64,000 nt of DNA from Candidatus Competibacteraceae bacterium (lineage in GTDB: Bacteria; Pseudomonadota; Gammaproteobacteria; Competibacterales; Competibacteraceae): contig JADJPA010000001.1 in assembly GCA_016713505.1 (NCBI GenBank), forward strand, positions 2,966,001-3,030,000. Reading direction: 5' to 3'. Of this stretch, positions 8,525 through 16,397 are shown one piece after another. Each line of letters opens with the position of its first letter. Positions within the stretch are counted from its first letter, which is position 1. The translations under genes and the position numbers were made by a program. Below the pieces are notes generated by a model that was not told where the DNA came from, did not search any database, and saw only the letters and a program-made list of their open reading frames with translations.

Positions 8525-9847
8525 ATGCCTGATAGTCATTCCTTAATCGACCAGTGGCATCGGCGGGTCTTTGAGGACGATCACACCGATCGGTCCCGCC
8601 TTTATCGGCTCGGGATTTTTCTCGCCCGGTTGGTCCACGGCATCGCGCTCAAATTTCTCGACGGCCAGCTCAACAAACAGGCCAGCAGCTTGGCTTACAC
8701 CACCTTGCTGTCGCTGGTGCCGCTGCTGGCGGTCACTTTTTCGGTGCTCAAGGGGTTCGGCGTGCAAAACCAGCTCGAACCCACGTTGATGAGCTATCTG
8801 GAGCCGATGGGCCAACCGGGTCTAGAAGCGGGCGCTAAAATTCTCGATTTTGTCAATAACCTACAAGTGGGCGTTCTGGGATCGTTGGGCATCGCGCTCT
8901 TGTTTTACACGGTGCTCAGCTTGCTGCAAAAAATCGAGGAGGCGTTCAATCAAATTTGGCGGACACCCCTTGGTCGGAGTTGGACGCGGCGCTTCAGCGA
9001 CTATCTCAGCGTCATTCTGGTGGGGCCGGTTTTTATCTTCGCCGGTCTTGGCATCAGCGTATCGGCGTTGGACAACGAATGGGTCCAGCGCCTGGCGGCT
9101 ATCGAGCCCTTCGGCCTACTCATCTTCGGATTGGGGCGGCTGATACCTTATCTGCTGATCTGTCTGACCTTTGCGTTCATGTACGGCTTTCTCACCAACA
9201 CCCGCGTGCGGGTGCCGCCGGCGTTGATCGGCGGGTTTTTCGCGGGCGTGCTCTGGTTCGCGACCGGCCTGATTTTCGCTAATTTCGTGGCCAATTCTTC
9301 CAGTTATTCGGCGATTTACTCAGGATTTGCCGCTGCGGTACTGTTTATGATTTGGGTGAACATCGGTTGGTTGATCGTCTTGGTGGGCGCGCAGGTCGCT
9401 TGTTACTGGCAAAATCCCCATTGGTTGCTGCCGCGGTCGATCGAAGGCAAAACGAGCGCCAGCGAACAAACCGCGCTGGCGCTGACGATCATGCTGCTGG
9501 TCGGCGATGCCCATTACCACCGCGAGCCGCTGTGGAGTTTGGACCGACTGGCGGTTCAATGTGAGGGGGCGCCGCGCGAAACGGTGGCCGAGATCGTGAG
9601 CGCGCTTGAGGAGAAAGGGCTGATCGTCGCCAGCAACCACCAGCCGCCGGTGTATCTGCCCGCCAACGATATCGGCGCCATCCAGTTGCGAGATATCGTG
9701 ATGGCGATGCGAGAGGAGGGCGATAAGAGCAAACAGTCCGATACCGTCCGCGACATCATGAATCGGATCGACGCCGCAATCGAGCAAACTTTGAAAGATA
9801 AGACGTTGAAGGATATCGTGCTGGTCGAAGGGAAAAGCGAAGCCTAA
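8525..9847 (+). CDS. YihY/BrkB-family inner membrane protein
   Basis: A 440-residue YihY family protein, once mis-named ribonuclease BN. The membrane domain covers about residues 30-295 with six hydrophobic segments and conserved family features: ASSLAYTTLLSLVPLLAV, the loop before RRFSDYLSVI, and YSAIYSGFAAAVLFMIWV. The C-terminal about 140 residues are soluble and resemble a small winged-helix-like region (LDRLAVQCEGAPRETVAEIV), as in longer members of the family. Function is not established; a transport or envelope role is assumed. It stands alone, divergent from the suf operon and convergent with the CDF exporter gene. The ATG at 8525 follows an AT-rich leader without a strong ribosome-binding site. 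Confidence 0.88.
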   Translation: MPDSHSLIDQWHRRVFEDDHTDRSRLYRLGIFLARLVHGIALKFLDGQLNKQASSLAYTTLLSLVPLLAVTFSVLKGFGVQNQLEPTLMSYLEPMGQPGLEAGAKILDFVNNLQVGVLGSLGIALLFYTVLSLLQKIEEAFNQIWRTPLGRSWTRRFSDYLSVILVGPVFIFAGLGISVSALDNEWVQRLAAIEPFGLLIFGLGRLIPYLLICLTFAFMYGFLTNTRVRVPPALIGGFFAGVLWFATGLIFANFVANSSSYSAIYSGFAAAVLFMIWVNIGWLIVLVGAQVACYWQNPHWLLPRSIEGKTSASEQTALALTIMLLVGDAHYHREPLWSLDRLAVQCEGAPRETVAEIVSALEEKGLIVASNHQPPVYLPANDIGAIQLRDIVMAMREEGDKSKQSDTVRDIMNRIDAAIEQTLKDKTLKDIVLVEGKSEA

Positions 9848-9919
9848 ACAGCGTGCCGGGCCGCGGGCTACACGTGTTTGCACCAACCCACAATGCGCGC
9901 GGGATGGGTGGCGCTGTGT

Positions 9920-10852
9920 TCAGCGCGAGTTTTCGTGATGGTGGCTATGGTGCGAGCCACCTAGCCAGCGCACGGTCCGGGTCATGGGTTCCGGTTGCAA
10001 GGTGGTGTGCCGGATCGCAAATTGGGCGATCAGCAGGGCGTGGCAGGCGTCGAGCACCGTTTCCCATTGCCGCAGATCCCGCACCACCAGATGCGCGGTC
10101 AACATGATTCGTTCCGGTCCCACGCTCCAGATGTGCAGGTCGTGGACCGAGGCGACGCCCGGCACGGTCGCCAACGCCTTCCCGACGGTTTCGGGCGCAA
10201 GCGTCGGGGGGACGCCTTCCATCAGGCCGCGCAGCGCCTCGCGCAGCAGGCGCAAGCTGGAAACCACGATCAACGCGCCGATACCGAGCGACAACAGCGG
10301 ATCGACCGGCGTCCAGCCGGTAACAGCGATTACGACGCCAGACAGTAGCGCGGCGACCGATCCCAGCAGATCGCCGAGCACATGCAGCAGCGCGGCGCGA
10401 GTGTTGAGATTACGCTCGCCGCGACCGAGCAGCCAGGCCACCAGAATGTTGAGTCCCAGCCCGATGGCGGCGACCAGCGAGACCGCCTCGCCGCTGACCG
10501 GCCGCGGGTCGTGCAGGCGTTGGATGGCGGAAACGCTCAGCCACAGCACCAGCACCAGTAAGGCGAGACTGTTGATTAGCGCCGCCAAAAATTCGGCCCG
10601 CCCGAAACCGTAGCTGTGCCGGGCCGACGCGGGCCGCCGCGCCAGCCACGCCGCGACCGCCGCCAAGCCCAGCGCGGCGGCATCGTTGACCATGTGGCCG
10701 GCGTCGGCGACCAGCGCCAGCGATCCCGCCCACCTGCCGACGGCCACCTCCACGCCGGCATATATCAGGGTCAGAGCAGTGGCAAGCCACAACGTATGAT
10801 CGGCGGCTTCACCGTGAGGATGAGGATGGGAACGCTCGTGACCGTGGCTCAC
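9920..10852 (-). CDS. Cation diffusion facilitator (zinc/cobalt/cadmium efflux, CzcD/ZitB-like)
   Basis: A 310-residue CDF transporter exporting divalent metal ions from cytosol to periplasm by proton exchange. It has histidine-rich ends (HGHERSHPHPHGE at the start, HHSHHHENSR at the end), six membrane segments, and the metal-site pairs D50 with H53 and D57 (ADAGHMVND) and HVLGDLLGS in TM5. The cytoplasmic C-terminal domain (VASVHDLHIWSVGPE) is typical. The HxxxD arrangement indicates zinc-type specificity, as in ZitB/CzcD. It follows trxC by 22 bp on the same strand and may share the cbpA-cbpM-trxC transcript. No metal regulator is adjacent. Confidence 0.93.
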   Translation of the reverse strand: MSHGHERSHPHPHGEAADHTLWLATALTLIYAGVEVAVGRWAGSLALVADAGHMVNDAAALGLAAVAAWLARRPASARHSYGFGRAEFLAALINSLALLVLVLWLSVSAIQRLHDPRPVSGEAVSLVAAIGLGLNILVAWLLGRGERNLNTRAALLHVLGDLLGSVAALLSGVVIAVTGWTPVDPLLSLGIGALIVVSSLRLLREALRGLMEGVPPTLAPETVGKALATVPGVASVHDLHIWSVGPERIMLTAHLVVRDLRQWETVLDACHALLIAQFAIRHTTLQPEPMTRTVRWLGGSHHSHHHENSR

Positions 10853-10874
10853 TTGAGAGTGGTCCGCAACGCTT

Positions 10875-11312
10875 TCAAACCAAGCTCGCGCGGGTCCAGC
10901 GCACGATGTCCGCCACCCCCATCGCGCCCGCCTGCCGGGCCACTTCCCGGCCCCCTTGGAATAAAGCCAGCGTCGGGATGCTGCGGATGTTGTATTGCGC
11001 GCCCAAGCCCGGCTCGGCTTCAGTATCGACCTTGGCCAAGCGAATTTGCGGCTCCAGTTGCGCCGCCGCCTGGACGAAAGCCGGCGCCATCATCTTGCAG
11101 GGGCCGCACCAGGGCGCCCAGAAATCCACCAGTAAGGGGATGTCGTTGCGGGCGAGCTGCTGGGAGAAGGTGACGGTGGTAAGCTCGACCGGGTGGCCGG
11201 TGAACAGCGGTTGATGGCATTGGCCGCAGCTCGGTTGCTCGCCGAGCCGCCGGGCAGGCAAGCGATTGATCGCCTGGCAATGCGGGCAAACCAGATGCAG
11301 GGATTCAGGCAT
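10875..11312 (-). CDS. trxC: Thioredoxin 2 (zinc-containing)
   Basis: A 145-residue TrxC. The N-terminal zinc ribbon has two CxxC pairs (C9/C12 in CPHC, C29/C32 in CGQC) and the thioredoxin domain has the active site WCGPC (C69, C72), with the cis-proline in RSIPTLALF. TrxC is a cytosolic disulfide reductase linked in E. coli to oxidative stress. The gene lies 31 bp after cbpM and 22 bp before the CDF exporter on the same strand, suggesting a protein-folding, redox and metal-stress operon. No OxyR site was identified. Confidence 0.96.
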   Translation of the reverse strand: MPESLHLVCPHCQAINRLPARRLGEQPSCGQCHQPLFTGHPVELTTVTFSQQLARNDIPLLVDFWAPWCGPCKMMAPAFVQAAAQLEPQIRLAKVDTEAEPGLGAQYNIRSIPTLALFQGGREVARQAGAMGVADIVRWTRASLV

Positions 11313-11343
11313 GGGTATTCTCTCCGACCAGGAAAGCCACGCG

Positions 11344-11649
11344 CTAGCGCGGACTGGCTCGCCGCAAGCGGGCCCGCAAGCTGTCCAACTCTTCCAACAG
11401 ATCGGCGACCAGCGCGGCCAGTTCCGGCGCGGCGTCGAAATCGCGCTCTAGCCGATGGATGTGGCGGGCGCGCCAGAGTTCGCGGCGGCTGAAACGCCAT
11501 TCGCCGCCGCTGTCTTGATTGGACAGCAAGCCTTCCTCGACGTGAAGCCGCACCCACTCAGGTGCGACCGAGCAGACGCCCGCCAATTCCTCCAGGGTCA
11601 GGCAGGCTTCCTCAAGAAGGACGCCGGTCAAAATATCGTCATCGCGCAT
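11344..11649 (-). CDS. cbpM: Chaperone modulator CbpM
   Basis: A 101-residue protein of the CbpM/MerR-like family, which binds the J domain of CbpA and inhibits it. The N-terminal helix-turn-helix-like part (LTLEELAGVCSVAPEWVRLHVEEGLL) is followed by an arginine-rich helical tail (RARHIHRLERDF; LLEELDSLRARLRR). It begins 3 bp after cbpA ends, the partner arrangement known from E. coli and Pseudomonas. Length matches CbpM. Confidence 0.9.
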   Translation of the reverse strand: MRDDDILTGVLLEEACLTLEELAGVCSVAPEWVRLHVEEGLLSNQDSGGEWRFSRRELWRARHIHRLERDFDAAPELAALVADLLEELDSLRARLRRASPR

Positions 11650-11652
11650 GGC

Positions 11653-12606
11653 TCAAGCCCTCGTCTCAGCGCGGGGGTCGAACGCCAGCTCGCGCGCCAT
11701 GGTTTCGTACAGTTCCCGCGCTCGCGGGGTCGCCGCCGCCGGCAGCACCACCTGAATATCGAGCAGCAAATCGCCGGGTGGCTCGCTGGGGATGCCCTTG
11801 CCGCGCACCCGCAATTGCCGGCCGCTCTGCGCGCCTTCTGGAATCCGTACCTTGAGCTGGCCGCCGTCGGGCAGATCGACCGGAACAACCGCGCCCAGCG
11901 CCGCTTCCCAGGGAGCCACCGGCAAGGTCAGGTACAGATTCCGCCCGTCCACCCGACAACGGGCGTGCGGTTTGAAATGGATTTCCAGCAGCAAATCGCC
12001 GGCTTGACCGTCGCCGTAGCCCGCGCTGCCCTGACCGGCCAGCCGGATCAGTTGGCCTTCGCGGACACCCTTCGGGATCTTGACGTTGAGGGTGCGGGTA
12101 TCGAGCGCGATCCGGCCTTTGTCGTCCAGTTTCGGCACGCGCAAGCTGATCTGGCGGGTCGTTCCATTGAAAGCGTCTTCCAAATCGAGCAGCGCCTCGG
12201 CGTGCTGGTCCTGGCCGCGCGCGTGGAAACCCGGCCCCGCCGCGCCAGTGCCCGCCGCGCCCGCTCGCCTGCCGAACAGTTCGGCGAAGAAGTCGCTGAA
12301 ATCGGCGGCTTCCGCTTGGGAATAACCCCGGCCGGACGCGGACTGAAAATCACCCTGCCAATCCGGCGGCGGCCGGAAATCCTGACCGGACTGGTAGCCT
12401 TGGCCGATTTGGTCGTAGGCGGTGCGCTTTTCCGGGTCCGAGAGTACGGTGTAAGCCTCGTTGACTTCTTTCATGCGCGCGTCGGCGTCTGCTTCCTTGG
12501 AAACGTCGGGATGGTATTGGCGGGCGAGTTTGCGGAACGCTTTCTTGATGTTCTCCGGCGTGGCGTCGCGGGCCACGCCTAGCGTTTGGTAATAGTCCTT
12601 GAAATC
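11653..12606 (-). CDS. cbpA: DnaJ-like co-chaperone CbpA (curved DNA-binding protein)
   Basis: A 317-residue type II Hsp40. The J domain (residues 1-65) has the HPD motif in ARQYHPDVS; a G/F-like linker follows, then the two beta-sandwich substrate domains (LNVKIPKGVREGQLIRLAGQ; LPDGGQLKVRIPEGAQSG). There is no zinc finger, as expected for CbpA. The best start is TTG at 12606: a perfect AGGAGG lies 7 nt upstream and the product then begins LDFKDYYQTLG-like, as in the family. A frame start at 12627 would include the ribosome-binding site itself in the coding region. CbpM, its inhibitor, follows 3 bp downstream. Confidence 0.94.
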   Translation of the reverse strand, partial: DFKDYYQTLGVARDATPENIKKAFRKLARQYHPDVSKEADADARMKEVNEAYTVLSDPEKRTAYDQIGQGYQSGQDFRPPPDWQGDFQSASGRGYSQAEAADFSDFFAELFGRRAGAAGTGAAGPGFHARGQDQHAEALLDLEDAFNGTTRQISLRVPKLDDKGRIALDTRTLNVKIPKGVREGQLIRLAGQGSAGYGDGQAGDLLLEIHFKPHARCRVDGRNLYLTLPVAPWEAALGAVVPVDLPDGGQLKVRIPEGAQSGRQLRVRGKGIPSEPPGDLLLDIQVVLPAAATPRARELYETMARELAFDPRAETRA

Positions 12607-12817
12607 CAAGGGAGGCCCTCCTATCAACGGGATCGGTCAGCCGAAAGTCTCATTCCAACAATGTATGCGCCATTTCCTGGATATCAAGCGCTTGTCATTC
12701 CTTTCAAGCGGGAAATCGCGCGCGGTGAAACCGTCGGCGCGCTCTGTTTCATAGTAAGCTTGCCCGACGGTCTCCGACCGCCTGGCACGATCCTTCTACA
12801 TTGTCGAGGCTCCGAGT

Positions 12818-13423
12818 TTGCAGCGCGTTTTTATCTTTCTGATCGCGGGATGGTCCGGTTTTTTCGTGATGGCGATCGAGCTGCTAAGCGGGCGGATTCT
12901 CGCCCCTAATTTTGGTAACAGCATCTATGTCTGGGGCGGGGTGATTACCGTGTTCATGCTCGCCTTGTCGGTTGGTTACCTGCTGGGCGGTCGGCTGTCG
13001 CTGTACCAGCCGAGCTTGCGGCGGCTGGCCTTGCTGTTACTGTTGGCGTCCTTGACGACCAGCCCGGTGATTCTATTCGGCAATGCCGTGCTCGATGCGG
13101 TATTCGACCGGGTTAGCGATCCCCGGTACGGTTCGCTGTTGGCGGCGACTCTGTTCTTCTTCATTCCGACCGCCATCGCCGGCATGGTGTCGCCTTACGC
13201 GGTGCGCTTGCTGGTGCGCGATCCGCGCTCAAGCGGGCAGTTTGCCGGATTGCTGTATTTTTTTTCGACCTTCGGCAGCGCGGCGGGAACTATCCTGACC
13301 TCGTTCTATCTGGTGCTTTACTTTGAAATCCATCAAATTCTGGCCGGCCTCATCGGCGTTTCGCTGATTCTGGGCTCGCTCGCCACCGTCCTCGGAAACC
13401 GTGAAAATGCGTCCGGTCCCTAG
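12818..13423 (+). CDS. Membrane half of a spermidine-synthase-like protein
   Basis: A 201-residue hydrophobic protein with about six membrane segments, beginning with FIAGWSGFFVMAIELLSGRILAP-like residues. The glycine-rich ELLSGRILAPNFG and the GGVITVFMLALSVGYLLGG segment match the membrane domain of the fused membrane/spermidine-synthase-like proteins. In those proteins one chain continues into a methyltransferase-like domain; here that domain is a separate frame (13407-14306), overlapping by 17 nt. The start is a TTG at 12818 with GAGG about 10 nt before it. Function is unknown; a polyamine role is not proven for this family. Confidence 0.8.
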   Translation: MQRVFIFLIAGWSGFFVMAIELLSGRILAPNFGNSIYVWGGVITVFMLALSVGYLLGGRLSLYQPSLRRLALLLLLASLTTSPVILFGNAVLDAVFDRVSDPRYGSLLAATLFFFIPTAIAGMVSPYAVRLLVRDPRSSGQFAGLLYFFSTFGSAAGTILTSFYLVLYFEIHQILAGLIGVSLILGSLATVLGNRENASGP

Positions 13424-14306
13424 CCTCAAGACATTGTTCGCGCTGTTCGCTTCGCTCATGGCCACCCATTCCACCGCAAGCAACGTCATCCATACCGAAA
13501 AGTCGCTGTATCGGAATATCCTCATTTATGAAGAAGGCGATCAACGGTGCATGAGTTTCAGCCAGCGGGATCAAAGCGCCCGCCAGACCTGCAAATCCCT
13601 GGACGATCCCAATCAGTTCGTCTTCACCTACACCAAGATGATGATGGGCGCGCTGTATCTCAATCCGAATCCCCGAAACGTCTTGATCATCGGGCTGGGC
13701 GGCGGCGTGCTGCCGATGGCGCTGGCGAAAATGTACCCTGACGCCGCCATCGACATCGTGGAAATCGATCCGGCGGTGGTCAAGGTCGCCAAGCAGTTCT
13801 TCGGTTTCGAGTCCGGCCAGCACCTCCACGTCATCGAGGAAGACGGGCGCGTGTTCGCCAAGCGCGCGGGCAAGGCCGGGCAACATTACGATTTGATCAT
13901 GTTGGACGCCTTCGATCATCAATACATCCCGGAGCATCTGCTGACTCAAGAATTTCTTTTTGAAATCAAAAATTTGCTGACTCCAGATGGCGTCCTGGCC
14001 GCGAACACCTTTTCGACCAGCCGGCTTTACGACCACGAATCGACCACTTATCAGTCGGTGTTCGGCGAGTTTTACAACCTTCGGGTGCAATATAAAAATC
14101 GCATCGTTCTCGCCAAGCTGGATGGTGTTCTCGCCCGTGACGCCATCGACCGTAACGCCGCCGCGCTGGAGGAGAAACTCAAACCGCTCGGCTTTGGCCG
14201 CGATTGGCTGTTGCCGCTGTTTTCGACCAAGCCCGATTGGAAAGCCGACGCCCGCATCCTGACCGATCAATATTCGCCGTCGAATTTGCTCAATAGTGTT
14301 TTTTAG
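13407..14306 (+). CDS. Spermidine-synthase-like methyltransferase-fold protein
   Basis: A 299-residue protein with an N-terminal hydrophobic, signal-like stretch (TLFALFASLMATHSTAS) and then the spermidine synthase fold: NVLIIGLGGGVLPMALAKMYP (nucleotide-like loop), IDIVEIDPAVVKVAKQFF, and YDLIMLDAFDHQYIPEHLLT. The ATG at 13407 has GGAAA 8 nt upstream; a GTG at 13401 is possible. It overlaps the membrane partner by 17 nt, so the two are made together. The apparent signal sequence would put the catalytic fold outside or on the membrane, unlike cytosolic SpeE. The strict SpeE aminopropyl-transfer residues were not verified, so the substrate is open. Confidence 0.8.
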   Translation: MRPVPSLKTLFALFASLMATHSTASNVIHTEKSLYRNILIYEEGDQRCMSFSQRDQSARQTCKSLDDPNQFVFTYTKMMMGALYLNPNPRNVLIIGLGGGVLPMALAKMYPDAAIDIVEIDPAVVKVAKQFFGFESGQHLHVIEEDGRVFAKRAGKAGQHYDLIMLDAFDHQYIPEHLLTQEFLFEIKNLLTPDGVLAANTFSTSRLYDHESTTYQSVFGEFYNLRVQYKNRIVLAKLDGVLARDAIDRNAAALEEKLKPLGFGRDWLLPLFSTKPDWKADARILTDQYSPSNLLNSVF

Positions 14307-14322
14307 CGGCGTCCGACCGACG

Positions 14323-14811
14323 CTATCGCCGTGCCGGCAGCAAAGTGCCGATGCGGTCCAGTTCAACTTTCAGGCGATTCCGATCATTTTTCAATTCGTT
14401 CAGCGGTAGCGCGAAGAACGCTTCGATGCGGGCGCGCAGTATCCGATAAGCTTGCATGAAGGCGGCGTCGATCTCGGCAGCGGTGCCGGTGGCGTGAGCT
14501 GGATCGTCTACCCCCCAATGCGTTCGCAGCACCGAGCCCAGATAGGTCGGACAGGTTTCGCCCGCCGCGCTGGCGCAGACCGTGATCACGATATCCGGCG
14601 TCACCGACAAAGAGTCCCAGGATTTGCTGCGATAGCCCTCGGTCGGGATGCTCTCGCGTTCCAGCAGAGCCAGCGAGCGCGGGTGAACTTTTCCGGCGGG
14701 ATGACTGCCGGCGCTCAACGCTTTCCAACCCGGTGGGGCCAGGTGATTGAAGGTGGCCTCTCCCAGGATCGAGCGGCATGAATTGCCGGTGCAGAGAAAC
14801 AAAACGTTCAT
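14323..14811 (-). CDS. arsC: Arsenate reductase, low-molecular-weight phosphatase type
   Basis: A 162-residue ArsC of the thioredoxin-coupled, tyrosine-phosphatase-like family. The N-terminal loop FLCTGNSCRS is the CX5R-type site; further cysteines lie in ITVCASAAGETCPTY, as in the redox relay of this type. The C-terminal half is helical and about 25 residues longer than the shortest members. The ATG at 14811 overlaps the acr3 stop by 4 nt; upstream frame extension only shadows acr3. It converts arsenate to arsenite for export by the Acr3 pump encoded just before it. trxC elsewhere in the window could serve as reductant, which is inference. Confidence 0.93.
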   Translation of the reverse strand: MNVLFLCTGNSCRSILGEATFNHLAPPGWKALSAGSHPAGKVHPRSLALLERESIPTEGYRSKSWDSLSVTPDIVITVCASAAGETCPTYLGSVLRTHWGVDDPAHATGTAAEIDAAFMQAYRILRARIEAFFALPLNELKNDRNRLKVELDRIGTLLPARR

Positions 14812-15941
14812 GATTCCGTGCTCTGATTGGAGTGGATCGGGTTTGGCCGCGGTTCGCCGGCCGCGCTGCTGAGGCCCTGCTCGTACCATGCGCGACTGCG
14901 GTTGACGATGCTGGCGACCAGCAACATGACGGGCACCTCGATCAACACGCCGACCACGGTCGCCAGCGCCGCGCCCGAATTGAAGCCAAACAAGGCTATG
15001 GCCGCCGCCACCGCCAGCTCGAAGAAATTGCTGGCCCCGATCAAAGCGGAGGGGCCGGCCACGCAATGCGGCGAGCCGACCGTTCGATTCAGCCAGTACG
15101 CCAGCCCGGCGTTGACGAGCACCTGAAACAGAATCGGGACCGCCAGCAGCAAAATCACCAGCGGCTGGCGGATGATTTGCTCGCCCTGGAAGCCGAACAG
15201 CAGCACCAACGTCATCAGCAGCGCCACCAGCGAAGCCGGATCAAACACCTCCAGCAGACGCGCCAACCCCGTTGGTCCTCGCGCGTTCAGCACCATGCCG
15301 CGCACCACCTGGGCGATGATCAAGGGAATGACGATATACAGCACCACCGATAACAATAGCGTTTCCCACGGCACCACAATCGAGGTCATGCCCAGCAGCA
15401 GTGCGACGATGGGGCCGAAGGCGAACACCATGATGATGTCGTTCAGGGCAACCTGGGTCAGGGTAAAATGCGGTTCGCCCTTGGTCAGATGGCTCCACAC
15501 GAACACCATCGCGGTGCAAGGCGCGGCGGCCAGCAGGATCAGCCCGGCGATATAGGATTCGATCTGCTCGGCGGGCAGCAGCGGCGCGAACAGACCACCG
15601 ATGAACAGCCAGCCCAGCAGCGCCATCGAAAAAGGTTTGATGCCCCAATTGATCAACAGAGTGACGCCGATTCCGCGCCAGTACTGGCCGACCTCGCGCA
15701 GCGCGGTAAAATCGATCTTGACCAGCATCGGAATAATCATCAACCAGATCAGTATCGCGACCGACAGGTTGACCCGCGCGATTTCCAGTTTGCCGATGGT
15801 TTGGAACAGTCCCGGCAAAAAGTGGCCCAGCACGATGCCGGTCACGATGCATAGCGCCACCCATACGGTCAGGTAGCGTTCGAAGATGCTCAGTTGTACG
15901 CCTCCGACCTGCTTGGCGTTGACTTCGCAAACAGCGCTCAT
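14808..15941 (-). CDS. acr3: Arsenite efflux permease, ACR3 family
   Basis: A 377-residue membrane protein with about ten hydrophobic segments. The ACR3 signature is visible: ILLAAAPCTAMVFVWSHL with the essential cysteine, then TLTQVALNDIIMVFAFGP, and GASNFFELAVAAAIALFG toward the end. It exports arsenite (and in some members antimonite) across the inner membrane. The gene overlaps arsR upstream and arsC downstream by ATGA, so the three form a tight arsR-acr3-arsC operon. A short cytosolic N-terminus and a polar C-terminal tail flank the membrane part. Confidence 0.95.
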   Translation of the reverse strand: MSAVCEVNAKQVGGVQLSIFERYLTVWVALCIVTGIVLGHFLPGLFQTIGKLEIARVNLSVAILIWLMIIPMLVKIDFTALREVGQYWRGIGVTLLINWGIKPFSMALLGWLFIGGLFAPLLPAEQIESYIAGLILLAAAPCTAMVFVWSHLTKGEPHFTLTQVALNDIIMVFAFGPIVALLLGMTSIVVPWETLLLSVVLYIVIPLIIAQVVRGMVLNARGPTGLARLLEVFDPASLVALLMTLVLLFGFQGEQIIRQPLVILLLAVPILFQVLVNAGLAYWLNRTVGSPHCVAGPSALIGASNFFELAVAAAIALFGFNSGAALATVVGVLIEVPVMLLVASIVNRSRAWYEQGLSSAAGEPRPNPIHSNQSTES

Positions 15942-16267
15942 TCCTTGGTCTCCAAAGTGGGTTGACCGCGCTTGTCCAGCAGCAGAACGGGTAGAGTGCA
16001 GCAGTGCTCGGTCAGATAGGTCATCAATTCGGCGATGGCGTCACAGCGCGCTTGATAGATCAACTGCCGGCCGTCGCGACGACAAGCGAGCAGCCCAGCC
16101 TGCTGCAAGGTTTTCAAGTGAAAGGACAGCGTCGCCAGCGGCAGGCTGAAACTTTCGCCTATCTGCCCGGCGGGCTGCGGGCCAGATTGAGCCAAATGAC
16201 GAAAAATTCCTAGGCGGGTCTCTTGGGCCAGCGCGCTGAGAATGGTGATCGCGGCCGATGTTTCCAT
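15938..16267 (-). CDS. arsR: ArsR-family repressor of the arsenic operon
   Basis: A 109-residue winged-helix repressor of the ArsR/SmtB family. The recognition helix region is LPLATLSFHLKTLQQAGLL. It lacks the ELCVCDL arsenic site of the R773-type ArsR. Instead cysteines occur at C62, C75 and the adjacent pair C89-C90 near the C-terminus, recalling the C-terminal site of the Acidithiobacillus-type ArsR. The ATG at 16267 is preferred over a 12-codon longer frame because the family homology starts there. The gene leads the arsenic operon, and an inverted repeat at 16266-16289 overlaps its start codon. Confidence 0.92.
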   Translation of the reverse strand: METSAAITILSALAQETRLGIFRHLAQSGPQPAGQIGESFSLPLATLSFHLKTLQQAGLLACRRDGRQLIYQARCDAIAELMTYLTEHCCTLPVLLLDKRGQPTLETKE

Positions 16268-16289
16268 ATTTCCAAATATATAGAAATAT
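16266..16289. promoter_or_regulatory. Candidate ArsR operator
   Basis: ATATTTC-N10-GAAATAT is a perfect inverted repeat in an AT-rich stretch that overlaps the arsR start codon. Location and symmetry suit autorepression by ArsR; binding is inferred. Confidence 0.5.
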
Positions 16290-16350
16290 AGAAGCGGAGG
16301 CAATTCCCTATGAGAGTTGTTAGCGACGACCGTTTAATGAGACAGCAGGA

Positions 16351-16376
16351 GGGTGGCCGGGTAAGGTCCGGCACCC
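16351..16376 (-). terminator. Hairpin downstream of the DAHP synthase gene
   Basis: GGGTGGCCGG pairs with CCGGCACCC with one bulged base around a 7-nt loop. It lies 22 bp after the aroG stop codon on the minus strand. No T-run follows, so it may be a weak or Rho-assisted stop that separates aroG from arsR. Confidence 0.35.
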
Positions 16377-16397
16377 TGGCGCTTGCAGCGGCGAGAC

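Noticed and set aside
12604..12620. Possible hairpin hiding the cbpA ribosome-binding site (GGAG/CTCC)
   Set aside because: Only a 4-bp stem with a 3-nt loop is possible, which is common by chance.
12586..12909. 107-codon plus-strand frame upstream of the spermidine-synthase-like pair
   Set aside because: It overlaps the cbpA start and the membrane gene in another frame, and no family pattern is seen.
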